Positions 1 to 14,600 of a DNA stretch of 64,000 nt are shown here, one piece after another. The position numbers and the translations under genes were made by a program. The notes beneath the pieces are model-generated. The model did not search any database. It had not been told where the DNA came from and saw nothing but the letters and a program-made list of their open reading frames with translations. Origin of the DNA: Archegozetes longisetosus (Eukaryota; Arthropoda; Arachnida; Sarcoptiformes; Trhypochthoniidae). Positions within the stretch are counted from its first letter, which is position 1. Each line of letters begins with the position of its first letter. The DNA lies in the NCBI GenBank assembly GCA_018873245.2, contig JAEMBT020000001.1:3720001-3784000 (forward strand), written 5' to 3'.

Positions 1-391
1 TTTTACTACTTTTGCATATTTCCAGTCTAATAAGTAGAAACTTCATTAGTATTTCTCTTGCATTAAAGTCACATTTCTAGAATTAATGAATCGAAATATT
101 TGATTGAAGTTTTAATTTGATGCTGCTTTCAGCTGAAGACATGCTTCTAATGAGAGTTCATTGCTTCTGAGTGAAGTATTAAGAAATCTTCTTCTGTTTA
201 CACTACTTTAATGAGCATGAAATCAAAATCTTATACTAAGCAACTAAATCACTAACTGATTGCTTGAAAAATAAATTATTTGACAAACACACATCGATGT
301 AAATTTTAAATCAATAATTTATTCTTTTGATCCCACGCATAAGTTGAATAAAGCAAACAATTTGAGTGCGATATCAGCAAAAAAATCATAG

Positions 392-482
392 AATTCTTGT
401 ACATAATTCTTGTACATAATTCTTGTACATAATTCTTGTACATAATTCTTGTACATAATTCTTGTACACAATTCTTGTACAT
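392..482. repeat. 13-bp tandem repeat, about 7 copies
   Basis: Seven near-perfect copies of a 13-bp unit (AATTCTTGTACAT). The array is open on the minus strand only because of its periodicity, so it is not treated as a gene. Confidence 0.9.
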
Positions 483-675
483 GTTAGCAGGTGAAACGAA
501 GAATAGAGTCAAATTGAAATGATTCAATTTGAAAGAATCGAAAGTATAGGAAATATGATTTGACCAAATAATATATTGCTGGCAAAATAATTAGACATAT
601 GAAAGAGAAAATTTCTTATTCATGTCAAATCTATTACACAGTAAAAGTGGAGCAAAATTCAATATAAAACATCAA

Positions 676-735
676 ATATAGAGTACAGGAATATAGAGTA
701 CAGGAATATAGAGTACAGGAATATAGAGTACAGGT
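676..735. repeat. 15-bp tandem repeat, 4 copies
   Basis: Four perfect copies of ATATAGAGTACAGGA, read directly. Confidence 0.9.
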
Positions 736-3700
736 GTGGAAATACACTTATGAATAAATAATAGCAGAGAAAAATATTAGCTCTCAAATGAAAATACGTC
801 TTAAGAAACAAGTGGACTGGAGAGCGTATGTTATTTAAGTATAGTTTATATATGAGATGATGAGCGCTACGCCCTGCTTTAGATAATGCTTTATTTGATA
901 AGTACTAGACTTTTCATCCTTATATATCCTTTTTTTCCCTTCTACTATCATTCTTATATACTATATATATCTCTCCCTATATTCTATGCATTCCTTATGA
1001 TTGTGTTTACAGAATCGAAAGAGATCTCACTCTTATGTATATAAGTTTTTCGCTTCAACTCAATACGTTCAATATTGTTAGCCTTACTCTACCAAAAATG
1101 TTTCTCTATATGTCAACTTTATAGATAACTAATTATGATGTTTCGTATTACTAAATCTCTTCCTAAGAGTTCATTAGACATATGGGATCTAAACTTTTCA
1201 AATATATTCAATTATGATAAGTGTTACTATTGAACATATTTTTGACTATTGTTTAACTATTTTTAATGTTTTCATATTTAAATTATAATAAGTTTACTGG
1301 AAATAATGATTTATGTAAATGTTTTCAATTTGTATTCGGTTATACATTATATGAATAGATGGTCTAACAATTGGATTTTATTAACTTGAAGATAATTGAG
1401 ATTGTTATATCAATCATACAATGATCAATTTGAATTTCAAATTATCAACTTCTGGATTGTTGGCATGATTAGACCTCCAAAATTCTAACTAAAATATAAT
1501 ATATGCTACTTTTGGAATTTAAATTATATTTTATGTATTCTTGCTCTAGCTAGATGATCTAATATTTTATTCATTTTTCATGTTAAACTTAAGTCTAATT
1601 TTATTGAAATTTTCTATTTCAATTTAATAATAATTATTATAGTTTACAGGCTAGAAGACAAAAGGCACAAAAGTTCAAACGGATTGAGTGCTAGTAAACA
1701 AGTAATAAATATGAATAGTAACTACTGTTGGTTGATTTGAGCTGCAACTTAAGTGGATCAAAGATTGTTGACAGAGCTTTATGAGAATAAACAAGTTTTA
1801 GTAAATTACCTCAAACTAAGCAAAATAAATTGGTGCTCTCTCTCTAGAGAACTGTTAAAATTTGTGATCAACTTTCGCAATTCTCGATAGTAATGTTGGG
1901 AGCAATGTTCACGAGCGCGACTTCAATGTTTGTCTCAGAGAGAAAGCTGACTCAATTAGCGATATAGCCATAGCACTAAGAACTATTACTATCTTCAGCG
2001 CAATTTAACATACCTTAAAATATTAAAAAAGTTTACAGCTCTCAAAATAGAAATTTGTAGAATTGTTTTTGGTAAGAATTGTCAACTATTCCAGTTATAT
2101 CTATAGCCTTGTTCTCTAAAAAGATTTAATTTCAGTAAGTATAAAGTTTAATTCGAGAGAATAAATCTAAACACTTATTTGAGTAAATACAATGCAAAGA
2201 ATACGTTTGATTGGATCTTATTTGTGGTTAATTGACTTCTCAATGAGTTGAAGATTTTTCATTCAATAATTGACTAGTTTTTTGACTGACAATTTATACG
2301 ATTAATTCAATTTTGTTTCGGTAGAATAGTCAATGAAAATATTCTTATTTTAATCTGCAACTAATTGGATAAAATTGTCTGAATTCCCTATTTTTCTGGT
2401 TATTAAAGGGATTTGTTATAAATGAAAAGAATTTGATTAAAATATGGTATTTTCTAAAATGCATCTCATAAATGAAAAGGAATTCTTATGTAACGTACTG
2501 TCGAAATACGGATTGTATTGAATAATGCGATTATTTTCTATATTTATTGCATTGAAAGCTATCGATGCGTTCAAATGTTTCATCAAGACTAGAGATACAA
2601 ATAGAACAGAACAAACTTTAATCGTATCAAAATAGAAAGCTTTCAACTGAATTTCTATTTATCTGTTCGTTTCTGTTGTGTATATATTTCTATTTGCCGG
2701 CGATTAGTTTAAATTAGCCAAAAATAGTCTATTGAGTTAACAACTTTTACAAGTTTTTAAGTCAACTCATTCTAAAGATATCAAATATACGGATATTTAG
2801 GGTATTGAAAAACAACTTCTTATACTTGTTTTGTAGCCAAGAAATAAAGAACAATTCTTTTATGAAAATATATTTCATGCCTGTTATGTTTTATAAAATA
2901 TAATCTTTGATAACTTGCGAGTGTATTTCCTTCTTCAATACTATTCTTTAGTAAACATGAAGTAGAAATCAAAAATAAAATATTCTTTTATAGAAAGTAT
3001 TGTTTTTTTCCAAAGTCTAGTTCATTATTTAGAAGTATTTGAATCTGAACTAAAGTTTATTCCAAGCAGAATCTTAAGCTATATTTAATGGCGTTCAGGG
3101 CTTATAGAGAAGAGAGAAAGAATATAAATGATATTATTTAAACAAAACTTATAGTGATGATAAATTACTGATCGTTTGTTTGTTTGTTGCCATACTTAAC
3201 ACGCATTGCATTCATTATCACTGTTTCGGCCAAAGTATACAAAAACCAAAATAGATAAATGGCCCGAACGTAGCTGCGGCTTCCATTAGGATTATTCGAC
3301 TATAATGCTGTTTATAATTCGTATGGAGTTGGGGCATGAGGAAGTGATGTGTCTACCACAAGATTTGGTCTTCTAAGGTTAGTACTGTTTTCACATAACC
3401 GAACTTAACTCATGCTAGTCTGACCCAACTAAAAAAATTAGCTGTATTGGTAATATAGTTAGGCTAGATAAGGACAATGCTGCACATACCGCGCTAGACA
3501 TTACAAAACATCGTTATGGTAACCACATGACTCCCATATACCCAAGCTCTATACCAAACATAAACCTAGCTTTAGCCGACTATTCAAGTGATTGAATCCA
3601 TTCAATATTCAAAGCAGATGACTTTTGGCTGTCAGAAAAGCATATTTGTGTTACAGTCAATAAAAGCTTACTCAATAAGTATGTAAATGCCAGACATGAA

Positions 3701-4361
3701 AATATCATTATTAAAAAATAGCGTACAAAGCCCACAATCAGGTTCTATATGGTTTCTAAGCTCTTGGATCTTGTTTAAGGCTTTAGTCTAAAATAATTTA
3801 AATCAATTATTTGCATGCTATGAACAATTTTAAAGACAATCAAACATCGTTAAATATGGTCATCAGAACGAATATGAGAAAACCTTTGAGGATTGATTGA
3901 AAAACTTTATAAACGACTTGAAGTATCTGGAAGTATATATATGAGATAAATGCATTGAAATGTATATAAGATAAATAGTGAGCTCAAGTACAAATAAATA
4001 TTTGCGATGAGTATCCAATACTAGTCAGCATAAAAGCCTCTGAACATTAGAAAAAATGAGAGAAGATTAAGATGAGAGATCAAGATGAAATAAAACTCAC
4101 AATTAATTTAGTTTTGAAAAAAACAAATAATTCAATGAAAAGAAGATTAGATATAGAATTGAGAGGTTGTGCATAAATAATAATTAACGTTGACCTGATA
4201 TATGATTCACAAGATATTTATGACACAAATTGTGATTTATTCTTATTGATCAATGCGATGACAAGAAGACTAATCTTGAGAAAGACTATATCGATAATCC
4301 ATAGTGATTGACTATCATCTAAAATGAATGATAGCTCTAATGCTATAAGTAAAACATCTGA

Positions 4362-4503
4362 ACATATATAAGACTATATTTCATACATAAGACTATATTT
4401 TGTATATAAGACTATATTTTGTATATAAGAATATATTTTGGATATAAGAATATATTTTGGATATAAGAATATATTTTGGATATAAGAATATATTTTGTAT
4501 ATA
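4362..4503. repeat. 19-bp tandem repeat, about 7 copies
   Basis: Units of the type ATATAAGAATATATTTTGG. The first copies differ by a few bases and the later ones are almost identical. Confidence 0.85.
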
Positions 4504-5672
4504 AACTATCATTCATTGAAGTGATCCACAAAAATGCTAATAAAAACAATAACATCTTTTAAAGATAGCTCAGGTTGTGATGAGACACAAGATTAAAGAA
4601 GAAATGCATTTTGGATACAAGGACACAATACAAGTCTGATAATAAGTTATACTTAGTTTCTATATTAGATTTACTTATTGTCAATATGTAAGAAACTGAA
4701 TGAAGATGAATTAGCGATTTATTTTCTTTACTTTGTTTTATTATTATTGCAAATCACGCTCAACAACGCTTAAGTTTCAGTTGGAGCCTAATTCGGCGCT
4801 TTTCAATTTTAGTAGAGTAAGAGAAAAGCGAAGAGAAGCGAAGAGTAGTGAAAATATCCATTTATTCATTTATTTAACGCAATGTTTCTCATGAAAAATC
4901 TTAATTGGAGAGCAAATATTTCGCATAGAAAATAAAATCGATTGGATCGATTCATAATTTGGATCTAAATATGTGTTTTGGTGAGAGTCCTGTGTTAAGT
5001 TATTCAACTATATAATGCTTTTTATCTGTATAATACCTCAACCACTCAAATGCATTCATGCACATCATTATTATTATAATTGATTTTCAAACCATATTCA
5101 TAGACCTCAAAATAGCAATCATTTTACTTTCATATCAACTCAGTTCTGGTCATTTCTGTCAACATATAATCGAAGCATTTATGAGAAGAAATTGTTGGTT
5201 TCATGTTCTCTAAAGTAGAAAAGTTTGTAAAATAGAAAATAAGTTTTGATTAAGAAGAAGAGTATAAAAATAAAAATAAAAAAGATATAAAAAGAAGAGA
5301 AAGGTATTAAAAATAGAAACCTGTTAATGCAAATAGAAGTATTATCTGAATAGTGGTCTTTACTAAATAGAAGGAAACGGTGCACAATCACGCTATAGTT
5401 TGTTCAATAATCTGCCACACTTGACAACTAGGACTTCAGCGCAAACTCTCTATGTCAATAACTCCAAACGCGCTTTCTTAACAAACATCTACATCAGTAT
5501 CACTTCACACTACCTTTAGTTTCATTCAGAATAGGGCTCAGAGAAAACTGTTTCAGATTTTCGAGACAAAACTGTAAGAACTGTAAGCTTTTCACGTAAA
5601 TTGTCAGGAAAATAGTGAGAGAGTTGCAATTTTAAAGTTAAGAAAACAGATTATAAAAGTAGAGATAACAGT

Positions 5673-8600
5673 ATGGAAAATATTTGCACATTTTTATCGC
5701 TTATAGTTTTAATATTTTTTACTTTGGCCTACGGCTGGGAAAACGAAAGACTAGTTGGATTTCAGGTAAAGAAAACTTTTCTACTTTTCTATACTTTCAA
5801 TTATATATAGTTTTGTTTAGTCTTTAGTTTAACAGTTGTGTTAAGCTATTGTGTTGATTAATAATTTGACGAGACGTCAGTACAATCTGTCCTCACATTA
5901 GAATCTTGCTTATGTGGCCAAATAAACCTTAAGTTATATTGGTATGATCTAACAATACATTCTGTGTCATATGAGTTATGTAACTGATAGTAATGAGAGT
6001 AAACTTATTGTATATTTGCTGTAATTATTATGTGCCGCATATGATACTAATGAATGTTTTGCCGTAAAGAGTCATTCGAGGGGCAGATCTTTGCTTCGCT
6101 TTATAAGTCGAACAAAATCAAGTCAAGACGCGTTGGTAAAAGTTTAGATATAAGGCTAGAATATCAATACTGATGCGATAGACTTAATGATAAAATCTTA
6201 TTCAGAGCTTAACCATTGTGCAAATTATTTTCATCAATCATTAATCTAATTAATTGGAGCGAATTGATAGAGAGAGGAGTTTTATGTTGAGAAACGAATG
6301 CATGAAATAAGATGTTATAACATAGTGTATCTAACATTTCTAAGTGTTTCGGTCAGCATTAATGGGTCAAAAGGCTTCTATCATTTATCATTTGTTCAGA
6401 TCGAGTCATAATGGGATTTAGGGAATTGCTTAATGTATAAGTTTCAGGAATAGGTGAATAAATGTTCTCAAAAACTTCCTCTTAATCGAAATCAATTTTA
6501 TGTATACAGCATATCGAATGTCCTTCATCAGAACATATCATTTACTTACTTGTCTTCTAACTGTCTTGAGTCTTGATCTCTTTCTGAGAGCGTTGATGAA
6601 ACTACTTTTATAATTGATGTTGAGGTCAATCAAGCTGCAAGATCAGAATTTCTGGGTCAAAAAATTAATACAGTAATACCTCGATATAGTGAATCGCTAG
6701 GGACCAATAATTTTCATTCACTAGTCGAGGTTTCACTTTGAAGAGGTTCACTATATCGAGGTATTACTGTATTGATAGATACTTGAAACTAGCTGAAATA
6801 AAATGATTTTATACACGCATAGATTGGGTGCATGACTAGATAAAGGATTTGAACTTCGGTTTTGTCCATTAAAACGTATATTTATCAAAACAAGATTAGT
6901 AGAAGTTGCTCATTCCAATTAAAATTTATAATTAGCTAAACCATGTGATCCAAAAAGTGGATTAGCTCTCATCTCACGTACAGTACTACACAACTAATTC
7001 ATGTAGAAGTAGTTGTAAATACTAATACTATATGTGTATTTAGAAGTAGTTAAGTTAGGCTTGGAGTTTCAATAGCTTACTCTCTAGTAAAACCCTTTTA
7101 ATCATTGATATTCAAATTTTGAGCTCATATCAAGTTTGAATGAAATTATTCGCAACTACTATAAAATTACTGAAGCGAAGGCAAATAATTCAAGGAAAGC
7201 TTTACATTTTTATGATTTAGTATAATTAAAGTTTAACCAATAAGACGATACAGAGCACTCACAAACTGTTGATTTCAATGCTACATCAAACAATATTCTT
7301 TTACATATAATACGATACTCAAACAAAATTTCGTCAAAAGATAAAGCATATTCTTCACAATAACACAAGTTTTCAACACAGATAATACAATCGCAATAAT
7401 AGTCATTTTGATATTGTGTAACTGAAAACAAAACTTTTTAGTCAAAAGATTTAACAATATCTAAAGCTGAACATTAGCTCAGTAATAAAGTTAGTGTTTT
7501 TGGCAGCATTTAGTATAAGCAAAAGGTTGAATCAGAAGAATTGGATTCCTTTGCTTTCCTTTATTGGTCAGCGTTTAGTCTTATATCCTTCCTCTTTCAT
7601 CTCAAGAATTGCCGCTAATTTCCGCTAAATTTGCGAGCAATCAATTATTCTTTATATTCATTAATCAGATACTTGTATATGAATCTAAAAAATGTTAGAA
7701 AAACTATAATGCGGTTCATGACTCAATACATCCAATGAATCAATAATTGAAAGTGAAAACTTGAAATTAGAATCATGGTTATAGAATTCAAATTTCAAGG
7801 GTTTTACATAAAGTTTGTATGGTAGCTCTGTTGAAAAGATTCAATGTGACAAATATAACATGATTTGCTAACGATTACTTTAACTAATCGACTCGATTCG
7901 TATGCCTGCAGTTCCGATTAAGTTCTCAATCACTTCTAGAGCAAAGTCAAAGAAATGAAAGACTAAATGCTATCATTGAGCGAACATTTTGTTATCTGTG
8001 CTAATGATAAAATAATTAAGTTTCTCACAACTCAATGGATTTGGTTTAATAGAAGATGGTATCAAAAGAATAAAGAATAAAGTCTTACTAATAACAATGA
8101 TTAAGCTTATATTGGCTTAAAAAACACTTTTTCTTATATCCTTCACTTACTTATTAGTGATAACTAACTAGACTTGTCTTAACAAAAAATCAATAAATTA
8201 CATATGCATAACAAAAGAGTCTATGAATTTGAATTAATTTGAAAAAAATCAATTTTTCAAATTTTCTCTTCAAATTCAATAGATTCTAAGCATTTAATGC
8301 TAGAAGTCTATGGCATATCTGCCACAGCAACATTTGAGCAGAGTGCTTTACTTGAGATATTTTTCAAATAACAGTCAATTTAAATGGAAATGTAGTCGTT
8401 GTGTCTAAATTGGATAATAATCGTATCAAATGGGAAAGAGATAAAAAACATTTTGATTAACATTAAATTATTAGAGTATGTTCTGATAGAAAAAAACGTT
8501 TCTTTAATTTTGACAGAGAAAGAATGGGGTGAAAAGTTGTAAAGCTTTGAATTACAGTTTGTATTTCACAATAGTAATATGTGTCAAGTTTGAAATTTTA

Positions 8601-11600
8601 TTCTCGTTACAAAATTCACAAAATTTCATCTTCCAAAGCTTTCTCACAAAACATATTTATGATATGAGAATAATGAATACTTTGAAAATAGCATACTTTT
8701 GAAGTATACTAAATGAGATTTGTTTTATATTAATAAATGCTCATCACTAGGAAGGATTCATAAGTACTATTATCTATATAGAAGTAGCTCTTCAATCACG
8801 AACCTTTTCAATAATCCATTTAATTATGTTTTGAATTAAAACTAAATTAAAATATAATTGAAAACATTGTATTAGGATAATTAGAATTTGTATGAAGTAA
8901 TAAGAAAATCACTAGTACTGTTGCTTTAATTAGAAACTGAATTGCAGTTAAAGTAAGTTTTCCTGTAGAGCACCGTCTGATTAGTCGATTGTAAATCAGA
9001 CTAATTCAATTATTTAAGTTGACATTTTTGGAAAGTATCGGTAAAAATAGTCATTCGTTAACTAGTATGTGATGAAGCTTTGGGTTTAGTAAGATAAAAA
9101 CGTTTGACGATTTATATGTGAATGTATATATTTGAAAACTCTCAGTTTCTAATTATAGTGATTGTAGCTATAATTGTAAATAAACCAAACTTTGGTCACA
9201 TATTCAGTACAATGACGTGATTGTGGGAATGAAAAATAGCTTATCAAAGTACGTATGACTTATACGAGCTATGATTCAGTGTAGAAAAAATTCAGTTTTC
9301 CGCTTCCAATCAAATATTAATTATCGAAAATGAATGCAATTAAAAATCAAATGAATAAATGTTCGTAAGCAGAATCATTTGAATTGAAAGCTAGAAAAGA
9401 TTGAAAGAGATAGAGAAACAAATGATCGTTCCATTGTTAAATAGGCATTAGGGTTGATATTTCAGAAAATTCAAAGAGTGGTCTATAAATGCATGCGCGT
9501 CCTACTATAAAAAACTTTGAATATTAAGTCTTATATTCCTTTTGCTTATCTTTCATATTCATGTAAGACTTATGATTAAATTACTGAATTTTGATCAGAT
9601 TCAGAGAAGAATGACTTGCCAATCTAGTCTTGAACCTAAACCTAAGCCTAATCTAAACCTAAACTTAATCTAAACCTAACCTGAGTCCAACTTGAACCTA
9701 AACCAAAAACTAAATACGACAGAAGTATTAGTAAACGTGGAAAGAGAAAAATCATGGTCATCAATAATGCAAAGCACGCGATGACCCATGAGAAAAGAAC
9801 TTGAATCAAGTTATCATCAGTAATGTTGGAACAAGTATTTCAATTGATTGACTTAAGGTCTACTAATGCCTAATAAGTAATGCTTATTATGCGTCAAATA
9901 ATTCATTGATGTATGACAAGGAAGTGAGAGTTAGGAAGATAAGAGTTAGGAAGATAAAGTTAGCAAGATAAAAGTTAGCAAGATAAGAGTTAGCAAGAGT
10001 TGGGCTGATGCAATCAAAAATATAGACTTAAGAACTATGTCTTTAACATTGACCGTTCATGTGTTCATCCAAACAATAGCTGTGCCAACTGTTAACCTGA
10101 GGCACTGCAGCAAACTTATAACGAATCACGTCTTGCCTGGAATTTATCTTATTTTACTAACTTCTAACAAAGTGTATGTCTTTCATATTTATTATTTATT
10201 TTTCTACTTATCTCTTCTATCTCTGATCACATAAAAATGCTGACAGTCTCACTCTATAGGTTCACATCCAACTATAAATTAGACAGACATAGGAAACAGT
10301 TGAAAATGATTGATATACAAGTTGGCTCACGTTCTATAAAACCCTATCTTTAATGTTATTTCAATTACTGATTGTACTCTATGGCACTCACTCAACGATT
10401 TGTATTGTAGTAAAAGTATTGACTTATCACATGATAACAGAAAACTTCTATTAAATTATTTTTTGTTATGCATTATTAAAAGTCAATCTACTTCTAGATT
10501 AATATTATTTCAGATATCCTAAAAGCTCTCATATTAATGATATACAAAATTCTACTTATATTGAGATCGAGTTTCTCTGTGTTATGCTTTATATCTAGTA
10601 CTACACTCAAAACCTTTATAATTCGCGATAGCACCAGAAGTCATGCTCTCCATTAGATCGTTAGCAAACTTATAGAATATTCAATGTAGTAATGAAAGCA
10701 AATCTGAAATCAAATCCAGCAACAAATTGGTGGGCATCACAAGTGGGTTAATATAGAAAAGATTTTTCTTATCGCTATGAAGGACTATCAAGTATTGAAC
10801 TGTACACTGAGGCATCGCTTTTGAAGTTGTTTTCCACATGATATGATGATTCAATATATAATTCGTAACAATACAACTGCGGCTTTTACACAATTTGGTG
10901 TGAGATGTAATTCGCGAAACGAATATCCTCTCTCGCGATACATCATTTGTCAAACTTTTCTTTTTGATACCTAACATTGCGAACAATTCATGCGTTTATT
11001 CCTTAGGAATTGTGTATCTTTTTATGATTTGTATTATTTGGGATATTAATTGTCTGACTTTTATATTTGTTAGTAATAATAGAATCAAATTCAGTTGTAA
11101 ATCAATTAGGTATTCAAGAATATCAAGAATATCAAGAATAGAAAATTATAATTAATATCGATTGGACTCAAACAATATCTAATAATTAAAGCCCTTCATG
11201 AATGATACAATTTATTAAGTTAATTGAAGTCTCAAATGTAGATAAATGATAACTAAAGGCAATTTTAGTAAGAAATATTTGCTTGAAAGAGGTTTGGTTC
11301 AATACTAAAAAACTTTGCCTTTCGAAGCTTTAGTATGAATTTTTGTTTAGATATAGGGATTATCGTATTTATTCAAGTGATCAGTTTCTATTCTATAATG
11401 AATGAGTTGAAAGTTCTTACTATTTGAAGACTAGTCTAACTCTTAAGCAACTAAGAATTACCAATAATTCGTTTGTTAATCTCACTCGCCAGGGGTTTAA
11501 TTATTTAATCAAATTTTAAGCCAGTTCACAAACTTGAATGCCATGATTAAAATAAAAATAAAGTATTTAGAATATTATAGAGTAAAATCAATTATATAAA

Positions 11601-14600
11601 CTGGAACTGTTTTGATGCACAAACTCGCAAGATGATCATTAAACCTTTATATTCCTGACCGGAATCTGAATTACCCTAAAATTAAGTAAAACATTTCTTT
11701 ACTAATTCATGCATTAAACTTGCTTCTATGCTTTTATAATCCGTCTTAAGAAGCTTTATCAGCAAAACGGAATAAACTTTTCTAACTTATCAATAAAGAA
11801 GTAGACCTGAAGAATCACTACTAATGGTCATCATTGCGGATAAATAAAATATTATGTTATACTCATTCTTATAAAAGTTTAAGCGACAAAAATAAGAACA
11901 TTTGGAGAACTTTTTCTTCTTATAACTGAACTGATTTGTAATTTGAATTTATTCTGCCAACAGAAAAATGTTTGGAAAGTTGTGCTCTATTTGTATGATA
12001 GAAGAAACAATTTTTGTTAAGCACGCATTATCTTTAAAATCCTTTCTAATGTTTGCACGTTTAACAATCAATAATCTTTACTGATGCCACTCTAGCAGGC
12101 AGTAGTAGTAGTAGTCAAACATATTTATACACTCAAAAACTCTATAGTCGTTTATCGCAACCAGAAATGATGCGATCTCATGGGATACTTCCCACGAGAC
12201 CATAATATCTTCAGATATTAACAGACTTATAGAATAAAAATGAAGGCAAATTACAAAAGAAATTTGGGAGCAAATTGATGCAATTTACAGATGTTGGTAT
12301 AGCAACAGCTTTTTCTTGTTGGTATAGCAACAGCTTTTTCTTGTTGCTAGCATAGATTGTTAGATTCGCAACTATATAGTGAAAACAATAGTCTAAGAAA
12401 AGTTGTCTTTTTCAATATCTGCGAATCATTGGGTTCTAAATTTTTATCCTCACAGTTTGTTGGTAACAACGCTGTCAAATGTTCAACTTAGTGGAGGACA
12501 ATTGAAACTTGAAATCTGTTGAAACTTTTTCCTTCAGCTCAAAAGATTGTGGGATAAATAAGAACTCTTTCTGAGGTTCTTCTTTCATGTTTGATATAAA
12601 ATGCTGTTCAAACTAAAAATTTTCTTTTTTACTCAAAAAATGCTTGGAATCCTCTTTTAATAGAAATTTTTTTCTTTCAAAAACTGTTTCATAACACATC
12701 AAAATGATTGAACGAAAAAGTTGACTCTCATCTTCCGATACAATAACTTAAACAAGTATAGAATAGTGAAAAATATATAATTATAAATTTACTGATCGAG
12801 ATCAGAGCTTAACATCAAGATATAGCAGAGTCCAATAGAAAAGTTACACATTTTATAAAAATGATTGAAAGTAAATATCTATTGTTTAAATAGTTAAGTA
12901 GAGAAGTGATGGCATTTGCGTATAAGATCAATAGTGTCTTTCGGGAGAAAACAAAAGTGCAATCTATTAAAACAACTTATAATTTGTATGCAACTATGGA
13001 TTGAAGTCACTTGTAATTACATAGTTAAACACACAAACAATGAACGATTAAACTGTAAATATTCAATTTCTAGCATTCATTATAAGTTTGAGTCTCTGAG
13101 GTGTGCGTAGAAAGATAAATAATTACCCACTGGTAGACTCTCTGAAATATTTGCTAAAAATCGATATCAACAATATTCATCTCATTAAAGCCTATTCATT
13201 GATAATAAATTAGTTAGACTATTAATTGAAGAAAATTTGAATTGAATTTTAAAACAAGTTTGGAAAGAGAGTAAAGTTTGGAAAGAGAGTAAAAAACGAA
13301 TAGAAATATTTGGTTTAGATTTAGAAGCAAACTACAGGAAAATGTTATAGCAGTTATGTGTGACTCGAATTGTTAACTCTTATTATCATTAAAGCTTGTG
13401 CCACAAATTGTTTTAAGAGCATGTATATAAACACAGCTACATATATTGCATTCATGGCTTGCATTATCTTAGATAGAACTAAAACAACCAAATCTATTAG
13501 TATTACAACAATATTTGTAAAACAGTACTAATCCCTATGAAAACAAATTGCCTCTAATAACTTTTAGTAACTTTTAATAACTTTTAATAACTTGCCTACA
13601 GTTGAAAAATAATCACTTCACAGAATATAGCCTTAAAAGTGATTCTTTCGAAATTAGTTCTGTTTTGGATTATGTAAATAGTAAACTTGATAATCCTGGA
13701 TAACAACAAGAAAAATACTGCTCCTATGTCAACCTTTCTGTCATGTGTATCTATTTGTAATCAGACTTCATTTATGATTTGTCTTAATTACTATAACGAA
13801 TATTTTATAAGCTTGTTAATACCTAAACATGTCATGGTCTGATGGAGGGCATGCCATCACAATATATCACTTCTCAATGCTATCCAATATTATTAAGACT
13901 TTAAGAGCATTGACAAAAAAAGTTTAATGTCAAACATGATTCGACTTTTAAAAGTTTTTGCTGCAAAGGCTTTTCCAAAAGACTCGTATCGAAGATTCAT
14001 CAAAATGATAAGTAATAACTATAACAAATTGAATATTATTTTTATTTGACCCAAAGGTATAAGAAAGATAAAGAGAAATTTTGAGGAATGATATAGAGAA
14101 ATAAAAATTGATTTTAGTTAGGAATGGAGGTAGTGAAGTGAATGGAGATAGTCAACTGAATGGAGATAGTCAACTGAATGGAGATAGTGAACTGAATGGA
14201 AGTAGTGAACTGAATGCAGGTAGTCAACTATTTTATTGAATTGACTAACAGTTATTTTGGACTAAGTGCTCGAGGGCTCAACCGATTGCCAAATCAACAT
14301 TTCTAGCTTTTAGGTCTATTCTTCAACTTTGGTTTAGTTACAGCCAATCGTGTACCAAATCGGTTTAGTTTTCTTTTTTATTCCCTTATTTTCTGTGATG
14401 GAAGCAATTGGTTTCTGTGATCAGGTTTTGCTTCTTTATTATTATTTTAACTGTAGAACAGATAAAATAGGCTGAGAGTAGAGTAGAGACAATTTAGTTG
14501 CTATATCTTCAGGCCACTAATAGATACTGAACGAAGAAATAAGCTTAAGATTAGGTTATTTGACAAGCGATCGTTGTTAGTTAAGTAATAAATTCTCACA

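Larger units (their letters stand above)
1..5672. other. Gene-poor AT-rich region
   Basis: No coding region with domain, signal-peptide or splice support was seen. Open frames are short and low in complexity. The region holds three short tandem arrays, listed separately, and otherwise unique AT-rich sequence. It lies 5' of the secreted cysteine-rich gene and may include its promoter. Confidence 0.6.

Noticed and set aside
306..527. 73-residue minus-strand frame
   Set aside because: It is made by the 13-bp tandem repeat at 392-482.
9630..9715. Interstitial telomere
   Set aside because: CCTAAA words are too irregular, and similar words occur in at least three other places.
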